Source of the DNA: Rhyzopertha dominica
Taxonomy: Eukaryota > Arthropoda > Insecta > Coleoptera > Bostrichidae
DNA length: 64,000 nucleotides
Direction: 5' to 3'
Assembly (NCBI GenBank): GCA_025024175.1
Contig: QCXZ01000001.1
Location: forward strand, 18,538,001-18,602,000
Below are positions 22,850 to 35,163 of this stretch, in pieces (position 1 is the stretch's first letter; each line of letters starts with the position of its first letter). The notes beneath the pieces were generated by a model, which was given only the letters and a program-made list of their open reading frames with translations, had not been told where the DNA came from and ran no database searches. The position numbers and the translations under genes were made by a program.

Positions 22850-22993
22850 CCATATTGGATGACGTAATCTTAAAAAGCCTAATTGCTTTTTCGAATTATA
22901 GGGTTAAGTACGATTTTGTGTTTGGTGTTTGGACGTTAATCTCCTTTCGTTGCGTTATTATTACATAAAAGTGTTAAGAACTAGTGAAGCCTG
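22850..22993 (+). promoter_or_regulatory. Promoter-like region: CArG box, CRE-like site, first splice donor
   Basis: ccatattgg (22850-22858) is a perfect CArG consensus and tgacgtaa (22860-22867) is a CRE/ATF-like site, two bases apart, in a locally GC-rich stretch. A donor-like ctg|gtaagtt follows at 22993/22994, consistent with a short non-coding first exon. The next coding exon that can be seen is at 23899. Linking the two is inference. Confidence 0.4.
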
Positions 22994-23898
22994 GTAAGTT
23001 ACTATTGTTGAAATGTCGTGATGTAGTACTCTGGGCTCTTGTGTTGTATAGTTGCACCGATGGCGTTGGTTGAACTACGGCTGTGCATGGTGATTGCACT
23101 GCTACAAGAGTAAACTTGGTAAGTTTGTAGTTATTGGGGGATAAGATATTGTTATTGATTAATCTTTGGTTTATAGTGGTCTTGCTGCTTTGTGGAGGCA
23201 CACGAGGTTAGTGACTCCAGCATCTTTTTTGGCTGTCTGAGTCTGAGAACAAAAGCTAAAGTACAAAAGCAGCAGGAGTATGCGTTAAGTAACTATTTGG
23301 AGTAAGGAAATGTACTTCGTTAATGTAGAATTCATTAACGTAGCAGCAGTACTGGTTGGTTAAAGGTGTGTAATCCAATATCACCACCATCTGATTGTAA
23401 AATGTAAGTAGTACAATAGCAATTGTGATACTATTTTTGTTAAGAAAACTTATCATAGGTACCTCCCTTAGCAATTAACATTATGCAACAGTGTCGTCGC
23501 TTGGTCTGAGGATGCAGTGATGTGCTTGTGGGAAAAATGCATAATTTTCCTTCTAATGCTGAAAAGTAAGTGCATGCTGCTTGTTAATATAGCTAAATTA
23601 AATTAAAAATGCATGGCTTTTCTTTTGGCAATTATAGAATTTGTAGCTTGAATCTAGTTACGTGAAAATTGCGAGTAGATGCTGTTCCCTTATATCCAGC
23701 AGTTATGTAAGCATACCGATTTAGTTGGTATAGAATGTGCTAACCTAACCTGTGAAATAACTGTGCATTTATGATGTCTTAGGAATTAACGTATCATATA
23801 TTTTAGCTGAAACATCTAGCAGCTAGTTGTTCTGGTTTACAAGACAGCCAAGACACATCTAATGTAAGTGGACAACCTGTTTCCAGGGCATTCCCGAC

Positions 23899-24372
23899 AT
23901 GTCAAGAGCAAACGGTCCATCTAAAAAAAGGCGTCTTATGCATACGGTGGAAAACAAAGAGGCCTACATTCTCAAATTGAAAAGAAAGTACAAAAATAAA
24001 TCTGGAGATGTGGGCGCATTCACAGAACTTGTAGATTTCCCTTCTTTAAGAAACTTATTTAAAGGTAGGTGAAATATCTAAATCTAATTTAAAAAATAAT
24101 AAATAATTCTTTGTTTTTTTTCAGAGGAATCCCCATGGAAGACGTAAGAGGTCGAGAAGGTACTGGCAATTGCGGTTCTGAAGAGGAATCCTAAATGTTA
24201 TAGGTTCTTATGAAAAGTTGTTGCTCTACCATCTCGTACTGCTTTGTTGACGATGTTGCAAAAAGTATCCTTCCATTCTGGAATAAACGAACACCAGAAT
24301 TTCGTCATCGGGATCATTGTACGTTCTGTCTGTCATATAGGAATTCCTTTGTGGTGCAAGCGATGGCATTAA
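23899..24372 (+). pseudogene. P-element/THAP9-like transposase exons with stops
   Basis: Exon A (23899-24064) opens with ATG and encodes a basic patch (GPSKKRR) and KENKEAYILKLKRKYK-like helices (exact text VENKEAYILKLKRKYK). It ends at donor AAAG|gtaggtg. The acceptor tttttttcag lies at 24124, and joining restores frame (LFK|EESPWKT). Exon B continues EVEKVLAIAVLKRNPKCYRFL, split here as EVEKVLAIAVL and KRNPKCYRFL, then ALPSRTALLTMLQKVSFHSG. This is the W....A..L...S.+.Y.FLR....LPS..TL...L.......G+N pattern of THAP9/P-type transposases. In-frame stops at 24145-24147 (TAA) and 24211-24213 (TGA) interrupt it, and the frame ends at 24370-24372. Neither a THAP domain nor the RNase H-like catalytic core is visible. 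It is either a truncated P-like element or a decayed domesticated gene. Confidence 0.6.
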
Positions 24373-25490
24373 GAAAACCAGCAGACTCGAAAAGAAGCAA
24401 GACAAGTAAGGCGGAAGATGCGCAAGTTCCAGCATTAGGGATAAATAAGTTATTCTATATCGTTACAAGTGTCAAGTTTGCATTTTGTAGACATACAGTA
24501 TTTTATATTATTCACTTCCACAAATGCATATTCTTAACAATTTATTACTTACAATAACTTTGTTTATCAAGCACAGACTGCATGCACTCAGTATAGTAAT
24601 ACAAAAATACAAGTAAATACAAAAACTATCAGTGTTTCAAGCTTTCTGTTTATAAAACTTTGTTTTCTAAATGTTTTAAGAGCTTTTTCTACAGTCTATA
24701 TTTTAAAGCAACAAATTTACGAACTACCCTAGAACCCAAGAAATTATTGAATAATAGTAACAAAAAAAACATTTTCTATTTATTAGTTCAGCTCAACATC
24801 ATATAAAATTGTTATAAGTTTAATATAAAAAAGCTAAATGAATAAAATAAGAATAGAAAACTTCCACTTCATTACTTCAATTGGAACAGCTTAATGAGTT
24901 TCTTCATTAATTTGTTATAACTTGCATTGTGTTGTTTCCACATGCCTTTAAGAAGTAACAAATAAATGGTTCAATTACTGAACTTCCATAATTGTAAATA
25001 CCAGTAACAAAATTTATGTATTGAGCAATATTCCTTCAAGTAGGAAATCAAATAAGATTAACACGGTGCCCTAAAACCATAGATGTTTACAGAACATATT
25101 AATTTTAATGAAATTTTTGGCTAAAGCTGCACAAGAAGCCCGCTAAGCTTTTTTATATACACATGATGTGATATTTCTATACCCCTTAATTTGAAAATGG
25201 GAACATTGTAAATTATCTATTGTATAAACAGCGTTATTGTACATACAATATTTATACACTATACCATGAAATTAGTTTTATTGGTTATTGAACATATTAT
25301 TTATGTATGCATATTAATTATTTCTCCTTGTGTTCAGCTATTTGAATTATTGTAATTAGTAAATAATTTTGTCTCATCCTATGATTTACTATTGTCATTA
25401 TTTTTATTGATTTGTAAATAAACGTTTTCCAAGGAGTCATTTTTTCATTTTGAAATTAAATAAAAAATACCAGCAGATTATCAGTACAGC
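24373..25490. other. Very AT-rich intergenic region
   Basis: No gene recognised. An ORF at 24210-24557 overlaps the transposase remnant in another frame and is not credible. Confidence 0.4.
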
Positions 25491-25499
25491 ATTGCTTGT

Positions 25500-25735
25500 A
25501 GCACATTTTCAAACCAGCCGCCACACGCCGCGCGCGACCTCTACCGACACCTTCCTATACAGCGGCGCAGACCGAACCTGAAATATATAGGGAGTCGTAC
25601 TTCTCGACGTTTTCTCTGCAATTAATAAACAACTATTGACAGTTGACACGATGACACGACACGACAGCATGAGCGTGAGCACACGCTGCAGAGGAAAGAG
25701 AGAGCGCGCGCGCTGTGTGTCTGTAGCGCGCGGTT
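25500..25735. other. GC-rich island
   Basis: Contains ccgccacacgccgcgcgcg, tandem gacacgac motifs (25648-25668) and gagagcgcgcgcgctgtgtg. Strongly different in base composition from both flanks. May be a transposon end or a regulatory island. No ORF. Confidence 0.4.
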
Positions 25736-26138
25736 TAAAAACTTGACACCTTTTTAAAGAAATATAAAGTTGAAAAACACTATAGTAAGAGCTATATAAT
25801 AAGAAGGCAGGGTTTGTAACGAACCCGAGATTGGTGGAGATACCAAAGGTTGGAAATAAAAAAATCTAAATTAGAATGAAAGCAAGTTATTGATAAAATA
25901 ATATAGCAGAAAAATATTGTTTTTCAAATTTCGCTGCAACTGAAACAACGAGTTTTTATTTAGTATATTTTGTTTAGGTAATTAGTTATTCATTTTGCTC
26001 ATTATAAATTGTGACTGCTTAAAACTGTATTATACAAATTATACATATTATATTTAATATGGATCTAAGGTATCGATAAAGATATGATATAGAAGGTTAC
26101 GATATATCTGTGATGTATGAATTTTTTCAAATTAAATG

Positions 26139-26201
26139 TAATTCTTCAAAAGAAAATATAAATGGATGTTCACATTAAGAATATTTTCTTTTGAAGAATT
26201 A
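26139..26201. repeat. Perfect 21-bp stem, 21-nt loop inverted repeat
   Basis: 26139-26159 (taattcttcaaaagaaaat plus at) pairs without mismatch with 26181-26201. Both stems stop abruptly at 21 bp. Confidence 0.85.
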
Positions 26202-26457
26202 ATTAATAACACCACTTAGAGAATATGGATCAGTTTTCAATTTTTAAATTAAATGTATTTTTAAATACAATATTAAGTTACTTGTTCAACGATATGTAAC
26301 GTGGAAGCCTGTACCTATCTATTTATTTTGGCATTATTTTTAGTCGTCACTTGGTCTGTTCAGGGTTAAATACAATAGCGAATTTGTTATTTTTCTAGAT
26401 TAGTCTGGTTGTATGGAAATTACTCGAGTATTAATTTAAAGCACGAACTATTTCTGA

Positions 26458-26586
26458 CAGCGAATTCAACTTCTTACAGATTGCCGATAGGTGGCACCCT
26501 ATGATTGGTGGATGTAAGGTCACTGTATCTTGATAGGTAAGGATAACAGTTCCGACGTATATAATTTCCATACAGTTTCTGATAAT
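26458..26586. repeat. Dispersed repeat pieces shared with 27.6 kb and 49.3 kb
   Basis: 26458-26500 (cagcgaattcaac...attgccgataggtgg) matches 49333-49370 in the same orientation. 26514-26586 is an inverted match to 27558-27630 (attatcagaaactgtatg, aaattatata, tcaagatacaatg-like). The pieces belong to a mosaic repeat family. Confidence 0.6.
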
Positions 26587-27557
26587 TCCATCCCTGTTAC
26601 TGCCGGATTTGACAGCGATGGTTGCTAGGCGAAGTTCTGTAGTGGCTGCGCGTAGCACTTTACTTCGCTCTGCCTAAAATACAATTCGCGAATAATTCAA
26701 GCTTATCTTCACTAAGTGAGGTAATTTCCTATATAGTATGTCTAGCATTTCCTTAAGAAGAAGCATCTGGACGATTGTTTAAGCAGTTATTTAATAAATA
26801 AACGGAACATTGCCTAACGTTTCAAGAAAAACATCACTTGATCTCGTATGGCAAAAATTCACTTCTTATTTTAAATTATATTAGTGCTGCTAAAGAAGTG
26901 ATAAAATTAAGAAATTAAGAAGCTCTCTGCAAACGAGGCATTTTGGTAATGTACAATTTAGTTACCTATTCATTATTCACATAATTTATATTGACTTGTA
27001 AAGCTAACGGTTGCTCCATGTTCCACAGTTTATGAAATAATATAAGAAAACTTTAAACACTTGATAGATTAGCGACTTTTTTATCTTTTGATGCCTACGA
27101 ACGTATCCTAAATTCGTTATTTTTAATAATAAGCCAGAGAATCATCACCGCAACGACGCCGACGATTTCATTTATTGTGATACAGACTATAAAGCAAATA
27201 GACATTGCAGTAAGCTTTCATGTGTATTATTAAATACCTTTAAGTATAGAGCAGTGCCCAATGAGCGGTATTTAACAGTTTCCTACTATTCTCTCGTAAT
27301 AAGTGCACATGTCCACTAAAAGAGTATATGGGAGTTCCGTGCGAAACGGACCGATGTTGTGACGTAGGCGTCGAGAGAGATAGCGCTACATACCGGCTTG
27401 TTATTATGAACGATCTAGCCCCATCTCTCGCTTAAACCATAGGAAAAAGTATATTTCTGTCTTTCGTGTTCCCGGATCAAACCTGAGACTAGAGTTGGCG
27501 ATACCTTATGTACATATGTATGCAGTGACCTGCTTAGGTGGTTGTACATTATCTGGC

Positions 27558-27795
27558 ATTATCAGAAACTGTATGAAAATTATATAGATCGCAACTGATG
27601 TACCTACCTTTCAAGATACAATGATCTTACGTGTACAGGTATGTGAAGTCGCTAGATAGATATCGAGGTGAATGAATTCTAAACAAGCTAACCGACAATG
27701 TGGCAATTTCTTGTTTACTGGGTAAACGTTATGTTCTATTTTCATTTCCATAATACTGCAAATACCAAACATTCTTTAATGTCATAAATATAAAA
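27558..27795 (+). repeat. Dispersed repeat copy
   Basis: 27558-27630 is the inverted partner of 26514-26586. 27712-27795 is module 1 of the family at 17.2 kb (tttactgggtaaacgtta, aataccaaac). Confidence 0.6.
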
Positions 27796-28034
27796 ATAAA
27801 AGATCGTTATCCTTTAAGTACGGTTGTGCGTACTACTATCATAAGTTTAATTTAAATAAAATAGCAGATGATCGTAAAACTGTACCAAAGTACCAAGAAC
27901 ATAAAAGGTTTTACATTCTGATATTGAAAATGTTGCAGTTTCATTTATGTGGCTTAAAAAGCAGATAAGGGAAAAAACTGTATTGCTTTCCTCGCATAAG
28001 AATGTATATACTAGTTTCATATGTGATTTTTTTC

Positions 28035-28385
28035 ATCTTACAGTGAAACACATAATAATGATTATGCAATAGGAGTACTTGTAGGAATATTTAATATAAC
28101 CTGAACAAGCTAAAACACGGTGCCCTATTATTTTTTAATTGAGAACTGCTTTATGAACTTATGAGTTTCATTTATCTTTTAAATGTTTATGAACTTACTC
28201 TAGTTTTTTTAACGAAATTTGTAGTCGCTCACAGCAGCCCATCAAATAAATGTGCGGTGGTACATAGCTTCTTAATTGTTATATTACGATAAGCAAGCAT
28301 TGTTATTATACAGTAATTTTATACTTATGACAATAAACTGAATGTTTGGTATTTGTAGTTTTATAACTTGAAATGAAAATAAAAC
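28035..28385 (-). repeat. Repeat family, both modules, joined to RT 3' end
   Basis: Read on the minus strand, module 1 (28385 to 28243) is followed by module 2 (28125 to 28035), the same order as at 17.2-17.8 kb. Module 1 starts immediately after the RT reading frame stop at 28386. It may therefore be the 3' tail of that retroelement, or the RT may be inserted in an older repeat. Confidence 0.6.
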
Positions 28386-30140
28386 TTATAGTATCTTGCT
28401 TATGGCTCCATCCCATGTCTCCCGTGGTCGTCCCCTCGCTCTTCTAGTATAAATTTTTGCTTGCCAGATTCTTTTCACTTGGTGTCTTTCATTCATCCGC
28501 AGCATATGACCAAACCATTTAAATTGGTTTTGCTCTACTGTTACTAAGATTGATTCCATGTTCAATTCTCTTCGGATCTCATCATTCCTTATGCGGTCCA
28601 TTCGTGTTAATCCCATTGTTCGTCTGTGGAATTTCATTTCCATAGCCTGCATTCGACTTTTTTGGCTTCCTGGTAGTACCCATGACTCGCTTCCAAAAGT
28701 TGGTATTGGTCGAAATATGGTCTTATATACATTTCCTTTTGTTTGTTTTGTAATTTCCTTTCTTCCTATGAATGTCGTACTTAGTGCGAGATACAGTTTT
28801 ATAGTCGATGTTAATCTTTCATTGATTTCTAACTCTGACGTTCCTTTGTCATCTAGATGGACTCCCAAATATTTAAAAGTTTTGACCTGCTCAATTTCCT
28901 GTCCTTCACATCCTAGAAATTACCATCACTTTTGTTTTCGATGTATTTATTTTCATCTTGTACTCTTTTAAAGCTTTACAGCATTTTTGTAAATTGTTCT
29001 TCAAATCTTTCTCAGTGGAAGCAAATAATGCCAAATCATCTGCAAAGGCACACTCTGTTATTGTTACAGGTTGTAGATGATGATAACCAACCGTAACGTT
29101 CCTTAGTTTCTCATTTACATGCTTTATCATATCGTCCATTGTTATTATGAATAATAGCGGACTGCCCCTTGCCTCAGACCATCTTTAGTTTCGAACTCCC
29201 TGGATTGCAAATTTTTATGTCTAATGTAGCTCTTAGTACTCCCGTATAGGCTTTTTATCGCATTAATCAGATGGCAATCAATTTTTCTATTTTGAAGGGA
29301 TATCCAGACTTTTTCTCTGCATACTGTATCAAATGCTTTTTCGAGATCAATGAATGCTATATACAGTTCTGTATTCTGCTGCAACGATTTGTAGATTAAC
29401 TGCTTCAATGTAAAAATGTGGTCCTGTATGCTGCGCCCTTTCCTGAAACCGCTTTGTGAGTCTGTCATACTCCCTTCAACATAGTTTCTAAGCCTTCCCT
29501 CCAACACCCTTTCATAAATTTTTGCTGCTACACTTACTAAAGCAATTCCTCTATAATTTTCGCAATTTAACTTATCTCCCTTTTTATGCAGAGGTAAGAT
29601 AATGCCAACTTCCCAATCTTGTGGTACTTTGTGTTTTTCCAAGCCTTCCTGCATATATCTAACATTAACAGCATTCCATTTTGTCCTAAGCATTTAAGCA
29701 TTTCCGGGATAATGTCGTCATGTCCTACCGCTTTTCCTTTCTTGATTCTTTTTATTGCTTTCCTCACTTCATCTAGTTCGATATTTTCTTCATGTAAAAT
29801 GTATTCTGGCCCTTCCGTTGCAGTCTCTTTTATCACCCCTGGGGTTGTTTCTGTTGGGTTTAACAATTCTTGAAAGTGTTGTCTCCATCTTTCCATTATT
29901 ACTTCTTCATCAGTTAGCAGTGCTCCTGATTTAGCTTTTATTTGCTTGAGCTCACATTCTCCTGACCCGTTTAAATTTTTTAAAACTTTGTAGAACAGTT
30001 TTTGATTACTCTTACTGTCCTCTTCCATCCTTCTACCAAAATCTTCCCAAGCACCTCGTTCAGCTTCTAATACAGCTTTCTTTGCGGCTTCTCTCTGCAA
30101 TTTATACTCATCGTATATACTTTGTGTTCTCTTATTGTGC
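28386..30140 (-). pseudogene. Non-LTR retrotransposon reverse transcriptase, 5'-truncated and frameshifted
   Basis: Minus-strand frames at 30100-29567, 29693-29145, 29139-28906 and 28868-28386 overlap end to end. Together they form the RT half of an endonuclease-RT ORF2. The order is KGKAVGHDDIIPEMLK, then NYRGIALVSVAAKIYERVL, then SGFRKGRSIQDHIF, then FIDLEKAFDTV (motif A) and DGLRQG (motif B). Next come FADDLALFAS (motif C, catalytic FADD intact) and INTSKTKVMVI, then TFKYLGVHL. The typical C-terminus FKWFGHMLRMNE..Q.K+IW ... RGRPRETW closes it. At least three frameshifts separate the pieces. The endonuclease domain is absent and homology is lost at about 30140, a common 5' truncation. Closest recognisable type is the RTE-like insect group. 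Confidence 0.88.
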
Positions 30141-33100
30141 GTAACTTATTGAAAAATTAAATACTTAACATGGGGTGATTCGCTTCGGAATCGTTTGTTC
30201 GGCATCCTGAGTGGAGCTATTCCTAAAAGTCATTTATTTTGTACGCGTATGTGGTGCAATAACTGAAATGCGTAAAAGTAGGTATAGGTCAAAAATAATC
30301 TGAAATTTTACTTCACAATTAACAACTATTTTAGCAAACAAATATTAAGTAGGTATATATTTGATTGTTAATAGGAAATTGATAGAAGTACAGTTCGGCA
30401 AGTCGACGGTGCTCCAGACCATAGAAGTGCTACTGTTAGGACACATTTATATAATAGTTTTTGAGCATGGATTTGTGACGATGATACTCTGTTCTAGCCA
30501 CCACGTAACTTTTCATGGAGTTACCACATGCATCGTGTAAGCGATGTTCAGATAGAAGCTTTAAACAATACTATTCGTCTTAATAAATCTTGACTTTCTG
30601 TAACCAACTTTGCAGTTGCTTTAAATTTGCTATATTAAATGCATATCTGGATAAATTAGGAAAGCGAGTAATAACGGTGAAACAATTAACGACAGACCCC
30701 TTTCCCTTCCATCTTACATACCGTTGAATTAGTAATTAAATAATTTATTTGAAATTGGTTGGCATGTGGCAGGTTTCTCTGATGCACAGACGTCAGTTAT
30801 TCGATGTCCATAGATGACAGTGAGATTTAGGATCATTTTGACAAAAGAAAAGAATCGTAACTACATCGTCAAAATTATCACCTTATATTGAAATCGACAT
30901 ATATAATAATGAACATGATTCGATCTGTCTAAAACAATTTTATTCCACAGTAGTAAACAAAAATGGAAGTATATTTACATACATTGAAAAAAAGACTGTC
31001 GTCAGAAATTCATTACTTGTAGTTGCGGTGTGAAAAAGAACTAGTGCGATGATAAGACACTCAGTTTCCTGTCATAATTATAATGTATAAGTAACCTTTT
31101 ATTTGCATATGTAAGTCGACAGGAATCATTTAAACGGCATCAAAGAGACACATAGGTAGCAACTTCTGTCGGTCCGTCCAAAACAAACGGGACTAGACAA
31201 AGTAGAATGTGTAATTGCTTAGAGGGAGTAATTTGAGAACAAGGCGCGCACTCTCTCAGTTCTCTCGTATCTTTAGCTCATTGTAGCAGTGTTTTGTCTT
31301 GTCACAATGGCCACATAATACTGACCACACAAACGTAGCGGCCATCTTTGCAACGCCATTGTTGAAACTACAATGAACCAGTGTCATGCGATTGTTTGTG
31401 CTCATCGCACAGAAACAAATGAAGAACGGAAACAACCGGTTCGGCTCCTATTATAAAGCAATATTATACCGCCGCTCCGTACAGTAGAAACATCTTTTGT
31501 GCCGCTAATTTCATATTCTAGCTAATTAGAAATTGGTGTACTGAAAGCAGGATATTGAGGTCTTTGTTAAGCCGGATTAAACATAGCAGTTCCAGATATC
31601 TGTGTTGCTTATTTGAAACAAAAGAACGTTTGTAAAGCTGGTTTCAGACCCTTGAGAATTAACAAGCTCATCCTAGAAAAATAATACTAAAACAATGTTG
31701 ACATCAAAGGAAATAGAGTTTACGCTGAAGTCTAAAAAAAAGAAGGTAGAAAAAAAGTATTAAGCAGTGTTCGATTAAGAAAGTCATCGGGGTCGCTTAT
31801 GATTTGCTGACAGACGAAGAGGGAGGCAAAACGTATTACTTAACTTTACTCCAGAGGAGTTCCCTAACTGCGACATTTGTTAGAATGAATCCAGTTTAAG
31901 TTTAAACTGTGGTAAGGAACATGTTGCCTTAATGTATAGTCTTCTGAATAAATGAGTGAAATGCGTAATATGTGAAAAGCATTTTTAATATGTGTTATAA
32001 TTAAATCCCAGAGCTTGACACAACATTTCAAATTTTCAATTTTTTTTCGGTAAATAATAAGTTTATATTTCATTAGTTTAACAAATTTTTGAGATACATT
32101 TATGCAGCTTTTGAAACTATTATAACAAATTCATTGTAATACAATATATCTAGACTTTTAATGGCAACAAGCTAGCTGACTTGCACTAATTTTATTTCAG
32201 CAGTTTGTTATATGCATGTTTATTTTACAGTATCTATTGTGGAGCAATTACGTAATAATTGTATTAGCAGCATTGGCTCTTCTTCACCCTGATAGAAATC
32301 ACAAACTTTAATTAATTTAATAACAGAGTTTATCTTCAGAATTTGCTGCAACACTATACGTAATGCTTAACAAAAATTTTGTATTTAGCTGAAAATATAT
32401 ACAATTGGGTAAATGAGAAAAATTTCATAGAGAGGTGTATTATATGCTAAAGCAAGCGGGGGAATTTTATAAACTGCACTGACTTAATTAAAAAAAACAT
32501 TGCAATATTTCGATAATTTTGGCTTGGCCAAAAAATTTAATTCATTCATATCTAACAATGTAAGAGAAAAAAATATTTTAGTTTACTTTTGAGGTTTGCA
32601 ATTTTGTGTTTCTTGTAATTTAAACAGTTTGAGGAGCAAACATTAAACGAAGACACAATGGGCTTTCAGTAATAAAAGAATTATAAATTTCACAACACGT
32701 ATTTAAGCATTTTTTTACAAGGAAATGACATCGCCAGGATGGATGCTCATTTTTCAAGAAAATAATTTTTGTGTTAGATGAAGTAAAGAATATTATCGGA
32801 CAAGCCAAAGCTTTATTAAAATGATAGCTTGATAGCTGCTGATAGTTCGACACTCCTAATTTGCTCATAATACTCCTATATAAATGAAACCATAAACATC
32901 TACGATGTTAATATAGTTATGAATTTCTTTAAACTGTCAAAACAGTTTACAGTCAAATATAAACAAATATAACAAAAAAAAACATAGCTTATCTATTTGT
33001 TTGTATAAATTTATAATAAGTAGGTATTTAAATGTATATGTATTTGCCAAAGCATTTGATTAAGTAAGAAGTCTCGCAGTTATAATGTAAAAAATGGTGG

Positions 33101-34600
33101 AGGCGCCGCGTATTGCAAAGCAGCCGCAATCACTACAAACGAAAAAGTATGTGTCGATAATGCCATTATAATAATATTAATAAGAACATACGAACTTTCA
33201 ATACAAATATTTTACAATTAATCTGTCATACTAAATTCCGTAAGAGAAACTCTTGATATGGTAATCGCTAATATCGTTATCGTAATTGCTACTTTAGTAA
33301 ACAAAGTAGGTATTCGTAATTCATCTAAAATGCACTTGGTACCAGCAAGACCAAACCGCTCCCGCAAAAGAAAGGACCTTTATTGGGCTATGTTAAAGAG
33401 ATAAAATAACACATACAACTCCATATAGCCCCTTATAACGACCCTTAAATATAATTATTTTCTTCTAGCAGTAAAAATCTTGGTTTCGTTAAGCAAAAGT
33501 ACTCCAGATTTTAAACGAATGCTTTTAAGATATGATGCCTGCCTATTAATTAGCAAAAAATTTAGTGATGAACGTTATTAGTTTAGTAAACCCAAAGTAA
33601 TCAGCAAACAATAGGAAATTTTCACAGTAACTGATGTTACTACACAGAGAGCGCCTTCATTTTTGCTACAATTGAAGCTAAAATAATTTTACCGGGAAAA
33701 AATCCAGGGGTTAAATATCCACCGACCCACTGAAAACAAGCCACCCGAATTTTTTAAACTTCGGCTCAGTTTATCAAAAACACTCAAACAGGTAAGGTCA
33801 GGTTTGACGTCCACTGGACGTATTTTTTTTTGTAAAACAGTTAAATAAACCTGTTTTAAAAATATCTTTTGGCCTATGTATCAGATTTGATTACCGGTAA
33901 CAAAAAAACATAGAAAAACCATGTAGAAATGGGAAACACGATAAGTATAAGGACACCATAAAATAAATGTTATACTATTTACGATTACAATGAAAACCAT
34001 TAACAGCACTCACTCTTGCAATCTGTCACGAACAGCCACTATCTGCTGGTGGGGTTATTTTAATAATAGTTTACAGTCACCCTACCTAATTATTTGCAAG
34101 ATTTAGGGTAAAGTATCATAAACCATAGTGCCATCAAATTACGCTAAATATGCTTCAGATTGTCCAAGAAAATTTTATGCAGCGTTTATACTGTTGCATG
34201 AAAATTGGTAATTTTTAAAACGGGATTTGTCACTTACCATTAAAACGAATTGAGAAAACTTATTAAAAGCAAAATCTGTTTAGCACCTGTTCCATTTAAA
34301 AGCTACCCTCTTTAGGCATGATCGCCATCTATATTTTTCAATCAATCTACTCCTTGAATACCTACACGATGTTAAAAACTCAAGTCGCTTGTTTTTAGTA
34401 GGCCACCCGGTATGTAATAAATTAAGTGCTGATAGCAGCTTTTAGACATTTAAGTACTATCAGGTTTTGATGGAAATTCATTGTATCTTCAACAAAATAT
34501 TGCAACCAAAGAATATTATTGTTGCTGGAACTTAAAATTTAATAATTAATTCGCAAATGCAAAATTACTAAAATATATTTTTTTTAGTCACTTCTAAGCT
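30141..34600. other. Long region without recognisable genes
   Basis: Only short ORFs (for example 31864-32073 and 32620-32868 minus), none with a domain signature. A moderately GC-rich patch at about 31140-31480 contains tctctcagttctctcg and similar. Nothing further can be supported. Confidence 0.35.
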
Positions 34601-34639
34601 GTAAAAGTCAAAGTGAAGTCTTCTGTTGAAAGAGTCTGT

Positions 34640-35163
34640 AATATAATAATTGGGTATTGGATGGATCCATCTGTATCACGTGCAATTAGTTCAAGCTTTA
34701 ATAAGAGACTAGCTTTTGAAAACTTTTTTCGTGAAAACCCAAACTTGAATACCAGATTTTACGATAACATATGTTCCTCCAATAAAGCAACATTTTCTTA
34801 TACTGATGAATTAGCAAATATAATATGCAATAGTATGCACTCAAAAATCCTTGTTGGATTAGGGAGGGACATTGTCAAATCATCTACTCTACATATGTTT
34901 TCGCTACAGTTCAAACGGAAACAGTTATTTAAATTGTTTAAGAAAAATTTACCAGTGCTTCTGAAAATGTTATTTACAAGTAAGACAAGATCTAGGGGCA
35001 CGAACGCATTACCATAGAATAGTGCGAAATCATCTTGGTTTGCTTTTACCTAACCAATGGACAGGAAGAGGTTCAATATAGTCCTTGGCCATGGGAAGCT
35101 CTGAATTTTTTTCTATGGGATATGATAAAAGAACAAGTCTATCAAACACCAATGGGGTTGTAG
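34640..35163 (+). pseudogene. Mariner-superfamily transposase remnant (GRGGP type)
   Basis: The 34613-35017 frame reads NKRLAFENFFRENPN, then FYDNICSSNKATFSYTDEL. This is the ..RR..F..W.......F...I.FSDEATF...G.(V/L)N block, with the first catalytic D of SDEA replaced (SNKA). From 35010 another frame gives HYHRIVRNHLGLLLPNQWTG and RGSI, and after a stop WPWEALNFFLWDMIKEQVYQ to the stop at 35161-35163. It corresponds to HYH..VR..L...FP..WIGRGGP..WP.RSPDLTPLDFFLWG..K..VY. The third catalytic site is also destroyed (PWEALN for SPDLTP). The N-terminal helix-turn-helix and the middle are lost. Confidence 0.7.

Noticed and set aside
28558..29873. Plus-strand ORFs at 28558-28971 and 29619-29873
   Set aside because: They are antisense to the clear minus-strand reverse transcriptase.
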